A DNA stretch of 44,869 nt from Myxococcales bacterium (GCA_022561775.1 JADFQO010000023.1:1-44869); one strand, 5' to 3'; numbered from the stretch's first letter, positions 25,288 to 34,397 are shown. Made by a program: numbers and translations. The notes: a model not told the origin generated them from the letters alone.

Positions 25288-26880
25288 TCACCCGCTCGGA
25301 GGGCGCTCTCGGAAGATTTCTCTCGCTCCCACCCGGATCGCGTGTTGAGTGACCCGACCCGAGGGCCAGCGCACTTCGACCTCGGCCTGCGCCATGCCCA
25401 TCAGGTTGATGAGCTGCCAGCTGCTGTTCTGGCTCTGAAAACCCTCCGCCGAGCGGACGCTGTAGTGAAAGATCTGGGGGGGCTTCCCTTCCGGAGAAAC
25501 CGTGACCCGAATGCGCGCACCGATGGCGTCCCGGTTGCTGTCGACACCCTGCAGCCGGAATTGCGCGGTCTGCTGGTTGCCCCCTTTCCTCGAGTAGAGG
25601 GTGTTCATCCCCCGCGATTCGGTCCCGTTCTTGGCGTCGAATCCCGGAGACCCACCGAGGTTGAACACGATGTCGTTGCTGCCGTCGTGATCGAGGTCGC
25701 CCACCGCGATTCCGTGGGTCTGGATTTTTCCGTGCCCCTTCTTCGCAAAATCTCCGCACGGGTAGAACTCGATACCGAATTTGCTGTCAGGCTTGGGTCG
25801 GTTGCAGAACACGAGATCGTACGGCTCCTGGTCCGGGCTGCCGGTGCCGATCAAGATGTCGGGGTATCCGTTGTTGTCGACGTCGCCCACACCGAGGCCC
25901 ATGGTGTTTTCCGACCGATCGGGGCGAAGCTTCGTCTTGATTCCGACACGCCGGCTCGCCAGCGTGAAGGTTCCATCGCCCGCACCGAACGCGACCATGT
26001 CTTGATCTATCTGTCGACCGAGATAGAGATCGAGGTTGCCGTCGTGGTTGAAATCTGCGGAAACCGAAGCAAACGTGAGCGGATGCGGCTTGAATTGACC
26101 GAGTCGAGGCGTGATATCGACGAAACCGGCGTCGCCATCGTTGCGATACAGCCGGTGGAACCGGCTCGCGCCCAGATAGAGATCCTGATCCCCGTCGTTA
26201 TCGATGTCGAGCCAGACGGGGTTCTTGCCGTCTTTGAACTTGACGATGACTCCCAACTCCTGGGCGACTTCGGTGAATGTCTTGTCGCAATTGCTCCGAT
26301 AGACCCACGCCCTGCCCCTGCGGGCGATCGCCGTAAAATCCAGGCAACCGTCGTTGTTGAAGTCGGCCCAGCTGACCCCCCACCACTGGTGTTTCGCCTG
26401 GGTGATTCCCGCCGGCAGCTTGACCAGCTTCTTCTCTTCCTTCCAGCGATTCTCGTAGAGCGCCAAACTTCCCTCTCCGAGAAAGCCCCCACTCCCGAGC
26501 AATAGATCGGGATCACCGTCGTTGTCGAAGTCCGCCCAGGCGGCACCCCAGGTGAACTCCAGATCCTCGGGATCGATTCCCAGATCGTAGGCTTTGAAGG
26601 TGCCGTCCTGCTGGTTGAGATAGAAGCGCGGCAGAGAGGAGCGATTCTCTTGCGGCGGACGTTTGTTCGTATTCGAATCCCAGAGATCCTCCCAGCCATC
26701 TCCGTTGACATCGATGATCGAAATCGCCTTGCCATAGCCGGGCGCATCGGCGAGCCCGGCCTCTTGCGCGCGGTTAACGAGTTCAGCCTGCTCGGCGTCT
26801 GCTACCGAGGCGGTCAGCGCAATTGCGACGACGGCGAAAAATCCGATCCCAGGTCGCGTGAGACGTTGCGGCGGTTTCAT
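25288..26880 (-). CDS. Exported CRTAC1/UnbV-type FG-GAP repeat protein
   Basis: The 530-residue protein starts with a signal peptide ending near VADAEQA. Seven calcium-binding FG-GAP/VCBS loops follow: DVNGDGWEDL, DFDNDGDPDLLL, DFNNDGCLDF, DIDNDGDQDLYL, DFNHDGNLDLYL, DVDNNGYPDILI and DLDHDGSNDIVF. They should build a beta-propeller. The C-terminus is an ASPIC/UnbV domain (GARIRVTVSPEG, SAEGFQSQNSS, VEVRWPSGRVT). ATG 26880 is chosen over 26886 because GAGG lies six bases before it. Family members are secreted or surface proteins of unclear function, abundant in Myxococcota, Planctomycetes and Bacteroidetes. About 297 bases between this gene and the lipoprotein at 27178 hold no gene I can support. 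Confidence 0.92.
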   Translation of the reverse strand: MKPPQRLTRPGIGFFAVVAIALTASVADAEQAELVNRAQEAGLADAPGYGKAISIIDVNGDGWEDLWDSNTNKRPPQENRSSLPRFYLNQQDGTFKAYDLGIDPEDLEFTWGAAWADFDNDGDPDLLLGSGGFLGEGSLALYENRWKEEKKLVKLPAGITQAKHQWWGVSWADFNNDGCLDFTAIARRGRAWVYRSNCDKTFTEVAQELGVIVKFKDGKNPVWLDIDNDGDQDLYLGASRFHRLYRNDGDAGFVDITPRLGQFKPHPLTFASVSADFNHDGNLDLYLGRQIDQDMVAFGAGDGTFTLASRRVGIKTKLRPDRSENTMGLGVGDVDNNGYPDILIGTGSPDQEPYDLVFCNRPKPDSKFGIEFYPCGDFAKKGHGKIQTHGIAVGDLDHDGSNDIVFNLGGSPGFDAKNGTESRGMNTLYSRKGGNQQTAQFRLQGVDSNRDAIGARIRVTVSPEGKPPQIFHYSVRSAEGFQSQNSSWQLINLMGMAQAEVEVRWPSGRVTQHAIRVGAREIFRERPPSG

Positions 26881-27177
26881 TTCCATCCTCGCTGGCTCGC
26901 GCGACGCCCGGCTTGGTCTGGCCGGGGCGTCCGAATCGCGGAGAGTGAGGATAGGCGAAATGCTCGAGCCTTTGGGCGCCCAATGGCATCAATTTCATCC
27001 AATCGGCCGTGGGCAGCCAGACACCGCTCTTCGAGATCTCGCGACCGAGCAGGATGTAGAGCACGCAGAGGAAGACGCGCTGGGGGCGTTGGCGGGACTC
27101 GAGTATGCTCGGAACTCCGGGACATTTCGCGTTCCCCCACGCCGCGAACGCTGGCCCATTGCACCGGAGCCCGATCG

Positions 27178-27609
27178 ATGAAACCCGGAACCTGCAGGGC
27201 TGGCCTGGTTGCACTCGCCGTCGCGATGCTGCTCGGCTGTGCTGGCCCCAAACCGATCCTCTACCCGAACGCCCACTACCAGAGCGCGGGCAAGCGAGTT
27301 TCCCAGATCGACATTAAAGAGTGTCGAAAAATGGCAGACGCCGCGGGCGCCAATCGGGACCCCGACAAGGTCACGCGGACCGCGGGCCGAACCGCAGCCG
27401 GCGGCGCGATCGGTGGAGCCGCGGGAGCTGCGGGCGGCGCCGTCCTCGGCCACGCCGGGCGCGGGGCTGGGGTCGGTGCGGCGAGCGGCGCGGCGGCCGC
27501 GCTGATGCGCTCTCTCCTTTTCCAACGTCCTACGACGAGCCAGGCCCATATCGCCTTCGTCAACCGCTGCCTCCGAGACCTGGGCTACGAGCCCGTCGGA
27601 TGGCAGTAG
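27178..27609 (+). CDS. Small lipoprotein with glycine-zipper segment
   Basis: The 143-residue protein has a type II signal peptide with lipobox LLGC (Cys21). The middle part is a Gly/Ala-rich stretch (AAGGAIGGAAGAAGGAVLG and following GxxxG pattern), which forms tightly packed membrane-interacting helices in envelope proteins. The C-terminal FVNRCLRDLGYEPVGWQ matches the end of many glycine-zipper lipoproteins, whose conserved Cys may pair with the Cys in IDIKECRKMA. ATG 27178 has GGAG about eight bases upstream. It is followed 128 bases later by the second DUF885 gene. A structural role in the outer membrane is the likely function. Confidence 0.88.
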   Translation: MKPGTCRAGLVALAVAMLLGCAGPKPILYPNAHYQSAGKRVSQIDIKECRKMADAAGANRDPDKVTRTAGRTAAGGAIGGAAGAAGGAVLGHAGRGAGVGAASGAAAALMRSLLFQRPTTSQAHIAFVNRCLRDLGYEPVGWQ

Positions 27610-27737
27610 TAGACCTGATCCCGCTATCGCGGGGAAAACGTCCCTCGGCCGACCCAAGAGATCCGTAGAACGTTAGAATGAGCGCGCGCGATGTCGCGCG
27701 GTGGCTGGCGGTTTGGCGGATCAGGGAGGAGGCGGGA

Positions 27738-29534
27738 ATGCGACACTGGCTCGTGGCCGCGGTCGTGGTGGGAATCGCCTCGCTCGATCCCGGCGCGGTC
27801 GGTGCGGAAGAGAATCCGAGCCAGCGGGAAAGGCTCTACGAACTCTTCGATCGGATCTGGGATTGGCAGCTGAGCTCGTTTCCGGAGTTTGCGACCTATG
27901 TCGGCGTTCCCGGACACGACGACCGCTGGACGGATGTTTCGCTCGAGGCGATCGCCCAACGCCAACGCGATCAGCGGCGATTCCTCGCAGAGTTGGAGGC
28001 GATCGACAGCTCCGAACTCGACGCAGACGCGCAGCTCGATCGCGAACTGATCCAAAAGGGCCTCCAAACGCGCATCGAGGGCTTTCAATTTCGTTCGGAG
28101 TATCTGGCCATCAGTCAGCTCGGGGGCGCCCAGCAGGAGGTTCCGCAGTTGATGGCGTCGATGCCCGCAAACGCGGTCGGCGATTACGAAAACATGCTCG
28201 CCCGTCTGCGAGCCGTCCCCGTTCTTGTGGAGCAGACGCTCATATTACTCGACCGGGGGTTGTCGACCGGAATCACCCCATCCCGGATCACGCTGCGAGA
28301 CGTGCCACAGCAGGTGCGCAACCTGATCACCGAAGCGGCGGCCGACAGCCCCATCCTGCGTCCGTTCGCGGAGATCTCGGACAAGATTCCCGCGAATACG
28401 CGAAAGGAATTGCGACGCGAAGCCGAGCAGATCCTCGTCGCGGACGTCTATCCCGCCTACCGTAGCCTGCTCGATTACCTGGAAGAAACGTACCTACCCG
28501 GAGCGCGAAAAACGATCGGCCAATCGGCGATGCCGAATGGAAAGAAATGGTACGCGTACAATGTCCGATTCCACACCACCACGGACCTGACTGCGAAGCA
28601 GCTCCACGAGATCGGTCTCGCAGAGGTCGAGCGCATCCGTGGAGAGATGGAACGGATCATCCGGGAGCTGGAGTTTGACGGCAGCTTTGCGGAGTTCGCC
28701 GAATTCCTTCGCACCGATCCCCAATTCTACTTCGACACGCGAGAGGCGTTTCTTTCCGCCTACCGGGCGATCTGCAAACGCGCAGACCCGGAGCTCGTGC
28801 GGCTCTTCGGCCGGTTGCCCCGACTGCCCTACGGCGTGAAACCCGTACCCAGCTACATGGACAAGTCGGCGCCGACGGCCTATTACGAGCTGGGTTCCCT
28901 CGCCGCGGGGAGACCGGGAACTTTCTTCGCGAACACCTACGACCTGGCGACCCGGCCCAGCTGGGAGATGGAGGCGCTATCTCTCCACGAAGCGGTACCC
29001 GGCCACCATCTTCAGATCGCGTTGGCCCAGGAACTGGAGGACACCCACGACCTGCTGAAATACAACTTCTACAGCGCGTTCGTGGAGGGTTGGGGGCTGT
29101 ACGCGGAAAGCCTCGGCGACGAGATGGGCTTCTACCAGAGCCCGTATTCGAGATTCGGGCGGCTCACCTATGAGATCTGGCGCGCGATCCGACTCGTGGT
29201 CGACACGGGGATTCACGCGCTGGGTTGGAGTCGAGAGCAGGCAGTCGACTTCTTCAAACAAAACGCGCCCAAGACCGAGCACGACATCATCGTCGAGATC
29301 GACCGCTACATCGTCTGGCCCGGCCAGGCGCTCGCGTACAAAGTTGGGGAACTCAAGATCCAGGAACTTCGGGCGCAGGCTCAACGGCGACTCGGGTCGG
29401 CGTTCGACGTTCGATCGTTCCACGACCAGGTACTGCTTCGCGGAGCGATGCCGCTAGACGTTCTGGAACAGCGTGTGAATGACTGGATCGAGGACTTCGA
29501 TCCGCCGGAGATCGCGGACCGAACCCGCAACTGA
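27738..29534 (+). CDS. DUF885 family metallopeptidase-like protein, exported
   Basis: The 598-residue protein has a signal peptide (HWLVAAVVVGIASLDPGAVGA) and a DUF885 domain. The zinc-type motif is LHEAVPGHHLQ, with His near residue 417; EGWGLYAESLGDEMG follows, then IDRYIVWPGQALAYKVG. It is clearly homologous to the protein at 21800-23551 but diverged, especially in the N-terminal half, so the pair is an old duplication or two separately kept subfamilies. ATG 27738 is preceded by GGGAGGAGG; an in-frame ATG at 27678 is less likely. A stem with mismatches (29538-29559) followed by ATTTTTG may end the transcript. Peptidase activity is presumed from the motif only. Confidence 0.9.
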   Translation: MRHWLVAAVVVGIASLDPGAVGAEENPSQRERLYELFDRIWDWQLSSFPEFATYVGVPGHDDRWTDVSLEAIAQRQRDQRRFLAELEAIDSSELDADAQLDRELIQKGLQTRIEGFQFRSEYLAISQLGGAQQEVPQLMASMPANAVGDYENMLARLRAVPVLVEQTLILLDRGLSTGITPSRITLRDVPQQVRNLITEAAADSPILRPFAEISDKIPANTRKELRREAEQILVADVYPAYRSLLDYLEETYLPGARKTIGQSAMPNGKKWYAYNVRFHTTTDLTAKQLHEIGLAEVERIRGEMERIIRELEFDGSFAEFAEFLRTDPQFYFDTREAFLSAYRAICKRADPELVRLFGRLPRLPYGVKPVPSYMDKSAPTAYYELGSLAAGRPGTFFANTYDLATRPSWEMEALSLHEAVPGHHLQIALAQELEDTHDLLKYNFYSAFVEGWGLYAESLGDEMGFYQSPYSRFGRLTYEIWRAIRLVVDTGIHALGWSREQAVDFFKQNAPKTEHDIIVEIDRYIVWPGQALAYKVGELKIQELRAQAQRRLGSAFDVRSFHDQVLLRGAMPLDVLEQRVNDWIEDFDPPEIADRTRN

Positions 29535-29584
29535 CGCGCAATTTCGCCCTGTCGAATGCCATTTTTGTGTACCGCATTACCAAG

Positions 29585-29612
29585 TTGCGGTTGCTGCGTT
29601 TTGCGCTAAAAT
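29585..29612 (+). promoter_or_regulatory. Candidate sigma-70-type promoter for the small secreted protein
   Basis: TTGCGG (29585-29590) and TAAAAT (29607-29612) are separated by 16 bases, in an AT-rich patch (29575-29640) that stands out from the GC-rich background. An alternative pair, TTGCGC (29601-29606) and TATATC (29625-29630) with 18 bases between, overlaps it. Both lie about 125-150 bases upstream of the ATG at 29754, implying a leader of about 100 bases or more. Confidence 0.4.
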
Positions 29613-29753
29613 GAATTTGGCTTTTATATCAATGACTTATGCGCTTTGATCCCCTGGGGATGCGGCCCGGAAATTGCACCGCATACGGGGGACAGAAGAA
29701 CGCGAAACAGGAGCGAAGGACCATCAGCGGAGGGAAGCGGAGGTCACGAGACC

Positions 29754-30200
29754 ATGCGTTTTAGAACGGACTCGTCGCCACTCAAGAAATCACTCACAAC
29801 ACCAATCAAGGCACTATTGGTCGGTGCAATGCTGCTCACACCGCTCGCGACCGCGTACGCCGGTGAAGACGCCCAATCCCATCATGATTCAGAGAAACTC
29901 AAGCGCCAGATCCTCGCGAGCCTCGACCACCCGGAGCTCGTGCTGAAATCGCCGAACGACTCCTCTCAGGAGGCATCGGGCAATGGATTTCGGTTCAGCA
30001 AGAGGGGCCCGATCCAGTACAAGAGAACCCTCCAGATTGGAGACGATGAGGTCTCATTCAGACTCTACGGGCCCATGGTGAAGAAGCATCTCGGCCTGAG
30101 GTTCCGCGTGGACGGTCTTCGCTTCGGCGGTCATTCCGTCCAGTTGGAAGGGTTCGGAAACACCAAGGCGGGAGCACTCCGCTTCACGATCCAATTCTAA
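29754..30200 (+). CDS. Small secreted protein of unknown function
   Basis: I do not recognise this 148-residue protein. It has an N-terminal signal peptide with a basic region (RFRTDSSPLKKSLTTPIK), a hydrophobic core and cleavage after ATAYA. The mature part of about 110 residues starts with a hydrophilic stretch (GEDAQSHHDSEKLKRQILAS) and continues with alternating beta-strand-like sequence (VSFRLYGPMV, LGLRFRVDGLRF, VQLEGFGN, ALRFTIQF). It ends in Phe, as do many outer-membrane beta proteins, but it is too short for a full barrel. ATG 29754 is chosen for GGAGG upstream and the signal peptide. An AT-rich promoter-like patch precedes it, so it is probably its own transcription unit. The next gene converges. 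Confidence 0.75.
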   Translation: MRFRTDSSPLKKSLTTPIKALLVGAMLLTPLATAYAGEDAQSHHDSEKLKRQILASLDHPELVLKSPNDSSQEASGNGFRFSKRGPIQYKRTLQIGDDEVSFRLYGPMVKKHLGLRFRVDGLRFGGHSVQLEGFGNTKAGALRFTIQF

Positions 30201-30263
30201 AGCGGGGCCCTGGAGGAATTTGCGAAAGAACTCCAGTAGCAAGGCGGATCGATGAACTGGCCT

Positions 30264-31700
30264 CTATCGCGTGTCTGAAGCTTTCGCCGTTCTGCAGAGC
30301 TTCGAACACCCGAAGATGAGAAGGCCGCCGAGCATGCCCGGCAAGACGTCGAAGACCGCGTCACCGAACTTCAGCCCGTAACGCCACACCAGCGCCGAAG
30401 TCGCCCCCCCGATCATCATGGCCGTTCCCCAGATCGGTGAAACCGGTTGGTTGAGCACGCGCACGACCATGAGAGGACCCAGCGACGAGGCCAGCAAGGA
30501 CCAGGCGAGCGTCACCAGGGCGAATACGTTCCGGCTGCCGTACAGCGCAATGACGACGGCCAACAACGTGACACCGACCGTCGCACCTCTGCTCAAGAGA
30601 TAGTGGTCGGATTTCTTGCTCGGAAAGATGTCGTGAGCGATCGAAGCCGAACAGGAGAGCACCTGAGAATCCGCGGTAGACATGGTGGCCGAGAACAGGC
30701 CCCCGAGCACGACACCGACGAGGACACCGGGAAGCAATTGCAGAGCGAGTTGGGGTAGCGCGAGCTCCTGATCGAAGTTCGCGCCGCTCGGGATTTCGAG
30801 CAACGCTCGGCACGTCAGGGCGACGAGGATACACCCCGCCGAGAACGCCCAGTACCAGACAAAATAGATCGTGCGCGCCTTCTTGATCTCCTCTGGGTCG
30901 CGGATCGCCATCGCGCGAATCATCACGTGTGGCTGCCCCACAACTCCCAAGCCCGCGCCAAACCACCCGAGCAGAAAGGGCGCAAATCCGAATTGCTTGT
31001 CGGGAATGACCTGCACGAGCTTGGGATCGATGGCACGGAGTTGCGACCAGAGCGCCTGGAATCCCCCGAGTTGTTCGAGCGCGACTACGCTCAGCAACAA
31101 CATCGAGATCATCATCACAATCGATTGAACGGTGTCGGTCCAGATCGAAGCGCGAATTCCGCCGGAAAAGCAGTAGAGGACGATCACGGCGGCACCGAGA
31201 ATCGCCCCGGTTTCGTGCGGCCAGCCAAACATCACGTGAAGGGCCTTGCTGCCCGCACTGAGTTGCGCGCCCGCATAGGTGCCGAGGAAGACAACGGTGA
31301 CCAGACCGGCGATTAGCGCCAGAAGGTTCGACCGCCGCCCTTTTTCGTCGAGCGCGAGAAAGCTCGGTATCGTGTCCAGCGAGGCGGCTGCGGAGCGCTC
31401 GCGAAGTTTCTTGTGGACGACGAGCCAGGCGAGCCAATCACCACCCACCCAACCCACCATGATCCACGCCGCTGAAATACCCTCGAGGTAAGTCATCCCG
31501 ATGAGTCCGATGAACATGAAACCACTGTTGTTGGTCGCCACAGCGGAAAAAGCGGTCATCCACGGGCCGATGCTTCGGCTGGCGAGCAGGTAGTCATCCG
31601 CGGTTTTCTTGGCTCGAGTCGCCGAGTACGCTCCGATCGCTACGAAGAGGGCGAGGAAGAACAGGAAGCTCGCGATTACAGGGGTGGCTGCGGCCGGCAA
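30264..31700 (-). CDS. Sodium:solute symporter (SSS family, PutP-like)
   Basis: This 478-residue protein has about 13 membrane helices. Family landmarks are DDYLLASRSIGPW near residue 35, TNNSGFMFIGLIGMTY, FSGGIRASIWTDTVQ, and GLFSATMSTADSQVLSCSA, whose Ser/Thr residues bind Na+ in PutP-type carriers. It imports a small organic solute, with proline or another amino acid the nearest guess, using the sodium gradient. The start is TTG at 31698-31700 with GAGGAG seven bases upstream. It stands alone, converging on the small secreted protein gene; the 600 bases upstream hold no gene. The substrate cannot be assigned by eye. Confidence 0.93.
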   Translation of the reverse strand: MPAAATPVIASFLFFLALFVAIGAYSATRAKKTADDYLLASRSIGPWMTAFSAVATNNSGFMFIGLIGMTYLEGISAAWIMVGWVGGDWLAWLVVHKKLRERSAAASLDTIPSFLALDEKGRRSNLLALIAGLVTVVFLGTYAGAQLSAGSKALHVMFGWPHETGAILGAAVIVLYCFSGGIRASIWTDTVQSIVMMISMLLLSVVALEQLGGFQALWSQLRAIDPKLVQVIPDKQFGFAPFLLGWFGAGLGVVGQPHVMIRAMAIRDPEEIKKARTIYFVWYWAFSAGCILVALTCRALLEIPSGANFDQELALPQLALQLLPGVLVGVVLGGLFSATMSTADSQVLSCSASIAHDIFPSKKSDHYLLSRGATVGVTLLAVVIALYGSRNVFALVTLAWSLLASSLGPLMVVRVLNQPVSPIWGTAMMIGGATSALVWRYGLKFGDAVFDVLPGMLGGLLIFGCSKLCRTAKASDTR

Positions 31701-32298
31701 ACGACGGCTCCTCAGGTCGATTGGATGCTCACGCTATCCCAGTGAATCGATCGATTCCAGAGCCGAGTGAGTGAAGAAGAACAGCCACGTCAATTCGGTT
31801 GCGCGATTGCCGCTTCCGCGATGGATCGCCAGAATGCGCATTCGAGACCGTGACGAGTTTGTCGCCCCAGTGGCGCTCACCGACCGTCGTAGAGCCGACG
31901 CAACAATCCGTGGCAGGGTCCCCTCACGCTGCGGAAAGAAGCGGCTTCAAGGGTCCGGAATCAAGCTGCGTTTTGGTCTTGCGTGACGCGTCCGGTCGAG
32001 GCGTCGAGAGGCGTTCGGGGGCAGTCCACCAGAGAAAGAGAGGGCGGGAGCTGGTGGGGAACTCCCGATCGATTCCCGCGAGCGCAGCCTGGGAGCGACC
32101 GCCTACCGCCCGCGTAGGAGCGTAGGAAAAAGAGCGCAGGGTGTAATCAAGCGCATACAGTCCGTCGCCCAGCCGTCCGATACCACGGAGTGTAATCAAG
32201 CGCACAGAGCCGGCCTCTCAGCCGTCCGATAGCGGATCACGCAACGACACGCCGAATCTGCGCTCAACCAGCCGGGAGCACCACGACCCTTGGGACTC
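31701..32298. other. Gene-free stretch of about 600 bases
   Basis: No reading frame here has a ribosome binding site, signal peptide or recognisable domain; the small frames present (for example 31771-31986 plus) have Arg-rich shadow-like composition. The stretch separates the symporter start (minus) from the TPR gene (plus), so it should contain two divergent promoters, though none matches consensus well. Its right end contains a 49-base tandem repeat. Confidence 0.5.
32141..32238. repeat. Two-copy 49-base tandem direct repeat
   Basis: Copy one is 32141-32189 and copy two 32190-32238. Both begin GTGTAATCAAGCGCA and both contain CAGCCGTCCGATA (32170-32182 and 32219-32231) at the same offset, so the period is exactly 49. 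The segment between differs (TACAGTCCGTCGCC against CAGAGCCGGCCTCT). The second copy ends 60 bases before the TPR gene start. It could be a duplicated regulator site or a small repeat family. Confidence 0.75.
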
Positions 32299-32979
32299 AT
32301 GCGTCGCCGTCCTGAATACGACCGCAAATGGTTGCTTGCCGAGGCCGAAAACGCTCGGGCCCGCGGGCGGCGGCGGCGCGCGATCTCCTTTTACCGCCGA
32401 ATCCTCGCGGCGGAGCCTCACAATCCCGAGCTGCACGCCCGAGTCGCCCCGCTGCTTGCCGCAACGGGTAAACGATTCGACGCCTGGCAGAGCTATCGCC
32501 AAGCCGCAGAGGCACATCTGAAGAACCAGAGTCGGGATGAAGCGCTGGCCCTCTATCGAGAGGCGACGAAGATTTTGCCCAGGCAGTTCGAGGCCTGGCA
32601 ATGGGTGGCGAAGCTCGAATTGGCGCGCGGGAGGAACAACGCCGCGCTCAGCGCGCTGCTCGAGGGCCGCTCGAGGTTTCGATCGAGGCGCCGTCGACCC
32701 GAGGCCATCGTGCTGCTTCGCGAAGCGAAAAGCATCGATGCATCGCGCATCGACATCGTGCTCGATCTGGCGCGACTGCTCCGACGCTCGGGGCAGTCAC
32801 CCGAAGCGCAGTGGATCCTTGCCCAGCTGGGCGAGAGAATGAGCGGTCGGGATCTGCGAATCGTACGCGGCGCGCAATGGAGAATCGAACCCAGCCTCAA
32901 ACACAGCTGGAATTGGCTCCGCGCCGCATTCGCATCCCAGAGAAGCAGCGATCGTCACGTCCCCGCGCGCAACCCCTAG
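32299..32979 (+). CDS. TPR-like repeat protein
   Basis: The 226-residue protein has no signal peptide and is built of helix pairs. Repeat units include WLLAEAENARARGRRRRAIS, FYRRILAAEPHNPELHARV, QSYRQAAEAHLKNQSRDEAL, and LYREATKILPRQFEAWQWV, then KLELARGRNNAALSALLEG. This matches tetratricopeptide repeats of the scaffold type. It is highly basic (Arg-rich throughout). ATG 32299 is used; a TTG at 32290 is in frame and there is no strong ribosome binding site. It lies 62 bases before the DUF481 gene and could be cotranscribed. Function unknown; a cytoplasmic protein-interaction role is likely. Confidence 0.7.
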   Translation: MRRRPEYDRKWLLAEAENARARGRRRRAISFYRRILAAEPHNPELHARVAPLLAATGKRFDAWQSYRQAAEAHLKNQSRDEALALYREATKILPRQFEAWQWVAKLELARGRNNAALSALLEGRSRFRSRRRRPEAIVLLREAKSIDASRIDIVLDLARLLRRSGQSPEAQWILAQLGERMSGRDLRIVRGAQWRIEPSLKHSWNWLRAAFASQRSSDRHVPARNP

Positions 32980-33041
32980 TCTCCCCGGGGTTCTCCCCTC
33001 CGGATGGTAATTTCCCGCGCGCTTCGATAGGGTCACGCCCC

Positions 33042-34343
33042 GTGCGCGGTAACCCGCCGATTCGAGCGAGTTTGATTCTCTTGCTGCTGCTGATTTCGCG
33101 GCCACTTACCGCGGCAGAAGCGAGTGTCGACAAGATCATCGTGAAGGACGGCAGTGTTCTCAAGGGTGAAATCAAGCGCATCGAAAACGATAAACTGATC
33201 CTCGACACCGATTATGCGAGCGATGTCGTCATCGACGTAACCCAGATCGTCGATATCGAGTCGGATCAGCATTACTCCATTCGACTCAGCAGTGGAGAGA
33301 TCATCTCCGGCTACTTCGCGGTCTCCAACGGGAAGATCGTATTGCGCGAAGAACTTCCAGCGCCCGACGCTACTGAAGCGACGGAAGCACCTGGAGAAAT
33401 CGATCTTGCGGATACCGCACACGAAATTACCCCCACGGCGCCCGACCCCGGGGTGGGTGGGGTCGAGCAACAGGCTTCGCCAACCGCGGAAAGCCAGCCG
33501 CAGCAGACGACCCTCGACGATCTACCACGAGACGAAGCGACGGTCAAAATCGCGGAGCCGGCCGATGGTGGTCCATCGGACACCCCGACCGCGGTCGAGC
33601 GCCCTGACGGTCGGGAATTCAGCTTCGACGATATCGACTGGATTCGCGAGAAGCCGACCTACCTCCGATACACCGCAGACCTGAACGTCGGCGCCCAGCT
33701 TGCAAGGGGCAATACGGACACCACCGATCTGCATTTCGACGCCCGCTTCGAACCCAGTTTCGGCTGGAACACACTCCGACTCTCCGGACAGTACGACAAG
33801 AAGACGGCCGACGGAGACACTACGACGAACCGCTGGGACGCTTCCCTCGTCTACGAACGGGACTCCCGCCGTCGTTGGTACATCAGTGCAGCCAACACCT
33901 ACGAATCCGATACGCAGCGAGACCTTGACCTCCGAATCATCTTCGGGACTGGTATCGGTTACCGCTTCTACGATAACGATCCCACCTTCTTGAGTGTCCT
34001 ACCGGCTCTTGCGTATGTGAACGAAAATTTCTCGGACCACACGGACGACACCAACTACGCGGCGTTTCAATTGAGTATAGATTTCAAGAGGGATCTGTAC
34101 AAAGACGACATCACGTTCTTTCACAACAACATGTATCTGAACAGCCTGCAAAGCCTCAGCGACATCATCATCGAGACCGAGACCGGCATCAAATTCGATA
34201 TGGCCTGGAACCTCGTACTCACGGCAGAAGTCCAGACCGATTGGGAAAACGAGCCCGCAGAAGACGCCAAGAAACTGGATACCCGCTACATGCTGAAGAT
34301 CGGCTTCGATTTCGAAGGCGATGAAAACGACTGGTTCCGCTGA
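33042..34343 (+). CDS. DUF481 outer-membrane beta-barrel protein with N-terminal SH3-like region
   Basis: The 433-residue protein has a signal peptide (IRASLILLLLLISRPLTAA). Residues about 25-95 form small beta motifs (VKDGSVLKGEIKRIENDKLI, then IRLSSGEIISGYF). A Pro/Glu/Ala/Thr-rich linker spans about 105-200. The C-terminal 230 residues are a DUF481 barrel (YdiY-like) with alternating strands such as DLNVGAQLARGNTDTTDLHF and LRLSGQYDKKT; it ends in FEGDENDWFR. DUF481 proteins sit in the outer membrane, and some respond to salt or membrane stress. GTG 33042 is chosen as the last start before the signal peptide; its ribosome binding site is weak. A long inverted repeat follows the gene. Confidence 0.88.
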   Translation: MRGNPPIRASLILLLLLISRPLTAAEASVDKIIVKDGSVLKGEIKRIENDKLILDTDYASDVVIDVTQIVDIESDQHYSIRLSSGEIISGYFAVSNGKIVLREELPAPDATEATEAPGEIDLADTAHEITPTAPDPGVGGVEQQASPTAESQPQQTTLDDLPRDEATVKIAEPADGGPSDTPTAVERPDGREFSFDDIDWIREKPTYLRYTADLNVGAQLARGNTDTTDLHFDARFEPSFGWNTLRLSGQYDKKTADGDTTTNRWDASLVYERDSRRRWYISAANTYESDTQRDLDLRIIFGTGIGYRFYDNDPTFLSVLPALAYVNENFSDHTDDTNYAAFQLSIDFKRDLYKDDITFFHNNMYLNSLQSLSDIIIETETGIKFDMAWNLVLTAEVQTDWENEPAEDAKKLDTRYMLKIGFDFEGDENDWFR

Positions 34344-34397
34344 AAACCGCAGAGGTCGAGCGCAGTTCCACGCCGTCTCACGGCAATCCACGCTGGC

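Noticed and set aside
26783-27214. 143-codon minus-strand frame between the CRTAC1 gene and the glycine-zipper lipoprotein gene
   Set aside because: It overlaps both neighbouring genes, lacks a ribosome binding site and shows no recognisable domain, although part of it is less Arg-rich than typical shadows.
32141-32238. CRISPR-like array
   Set aside because: Only two units, a 49-base period without repeat-spacer structure, and no cas genes nearby.
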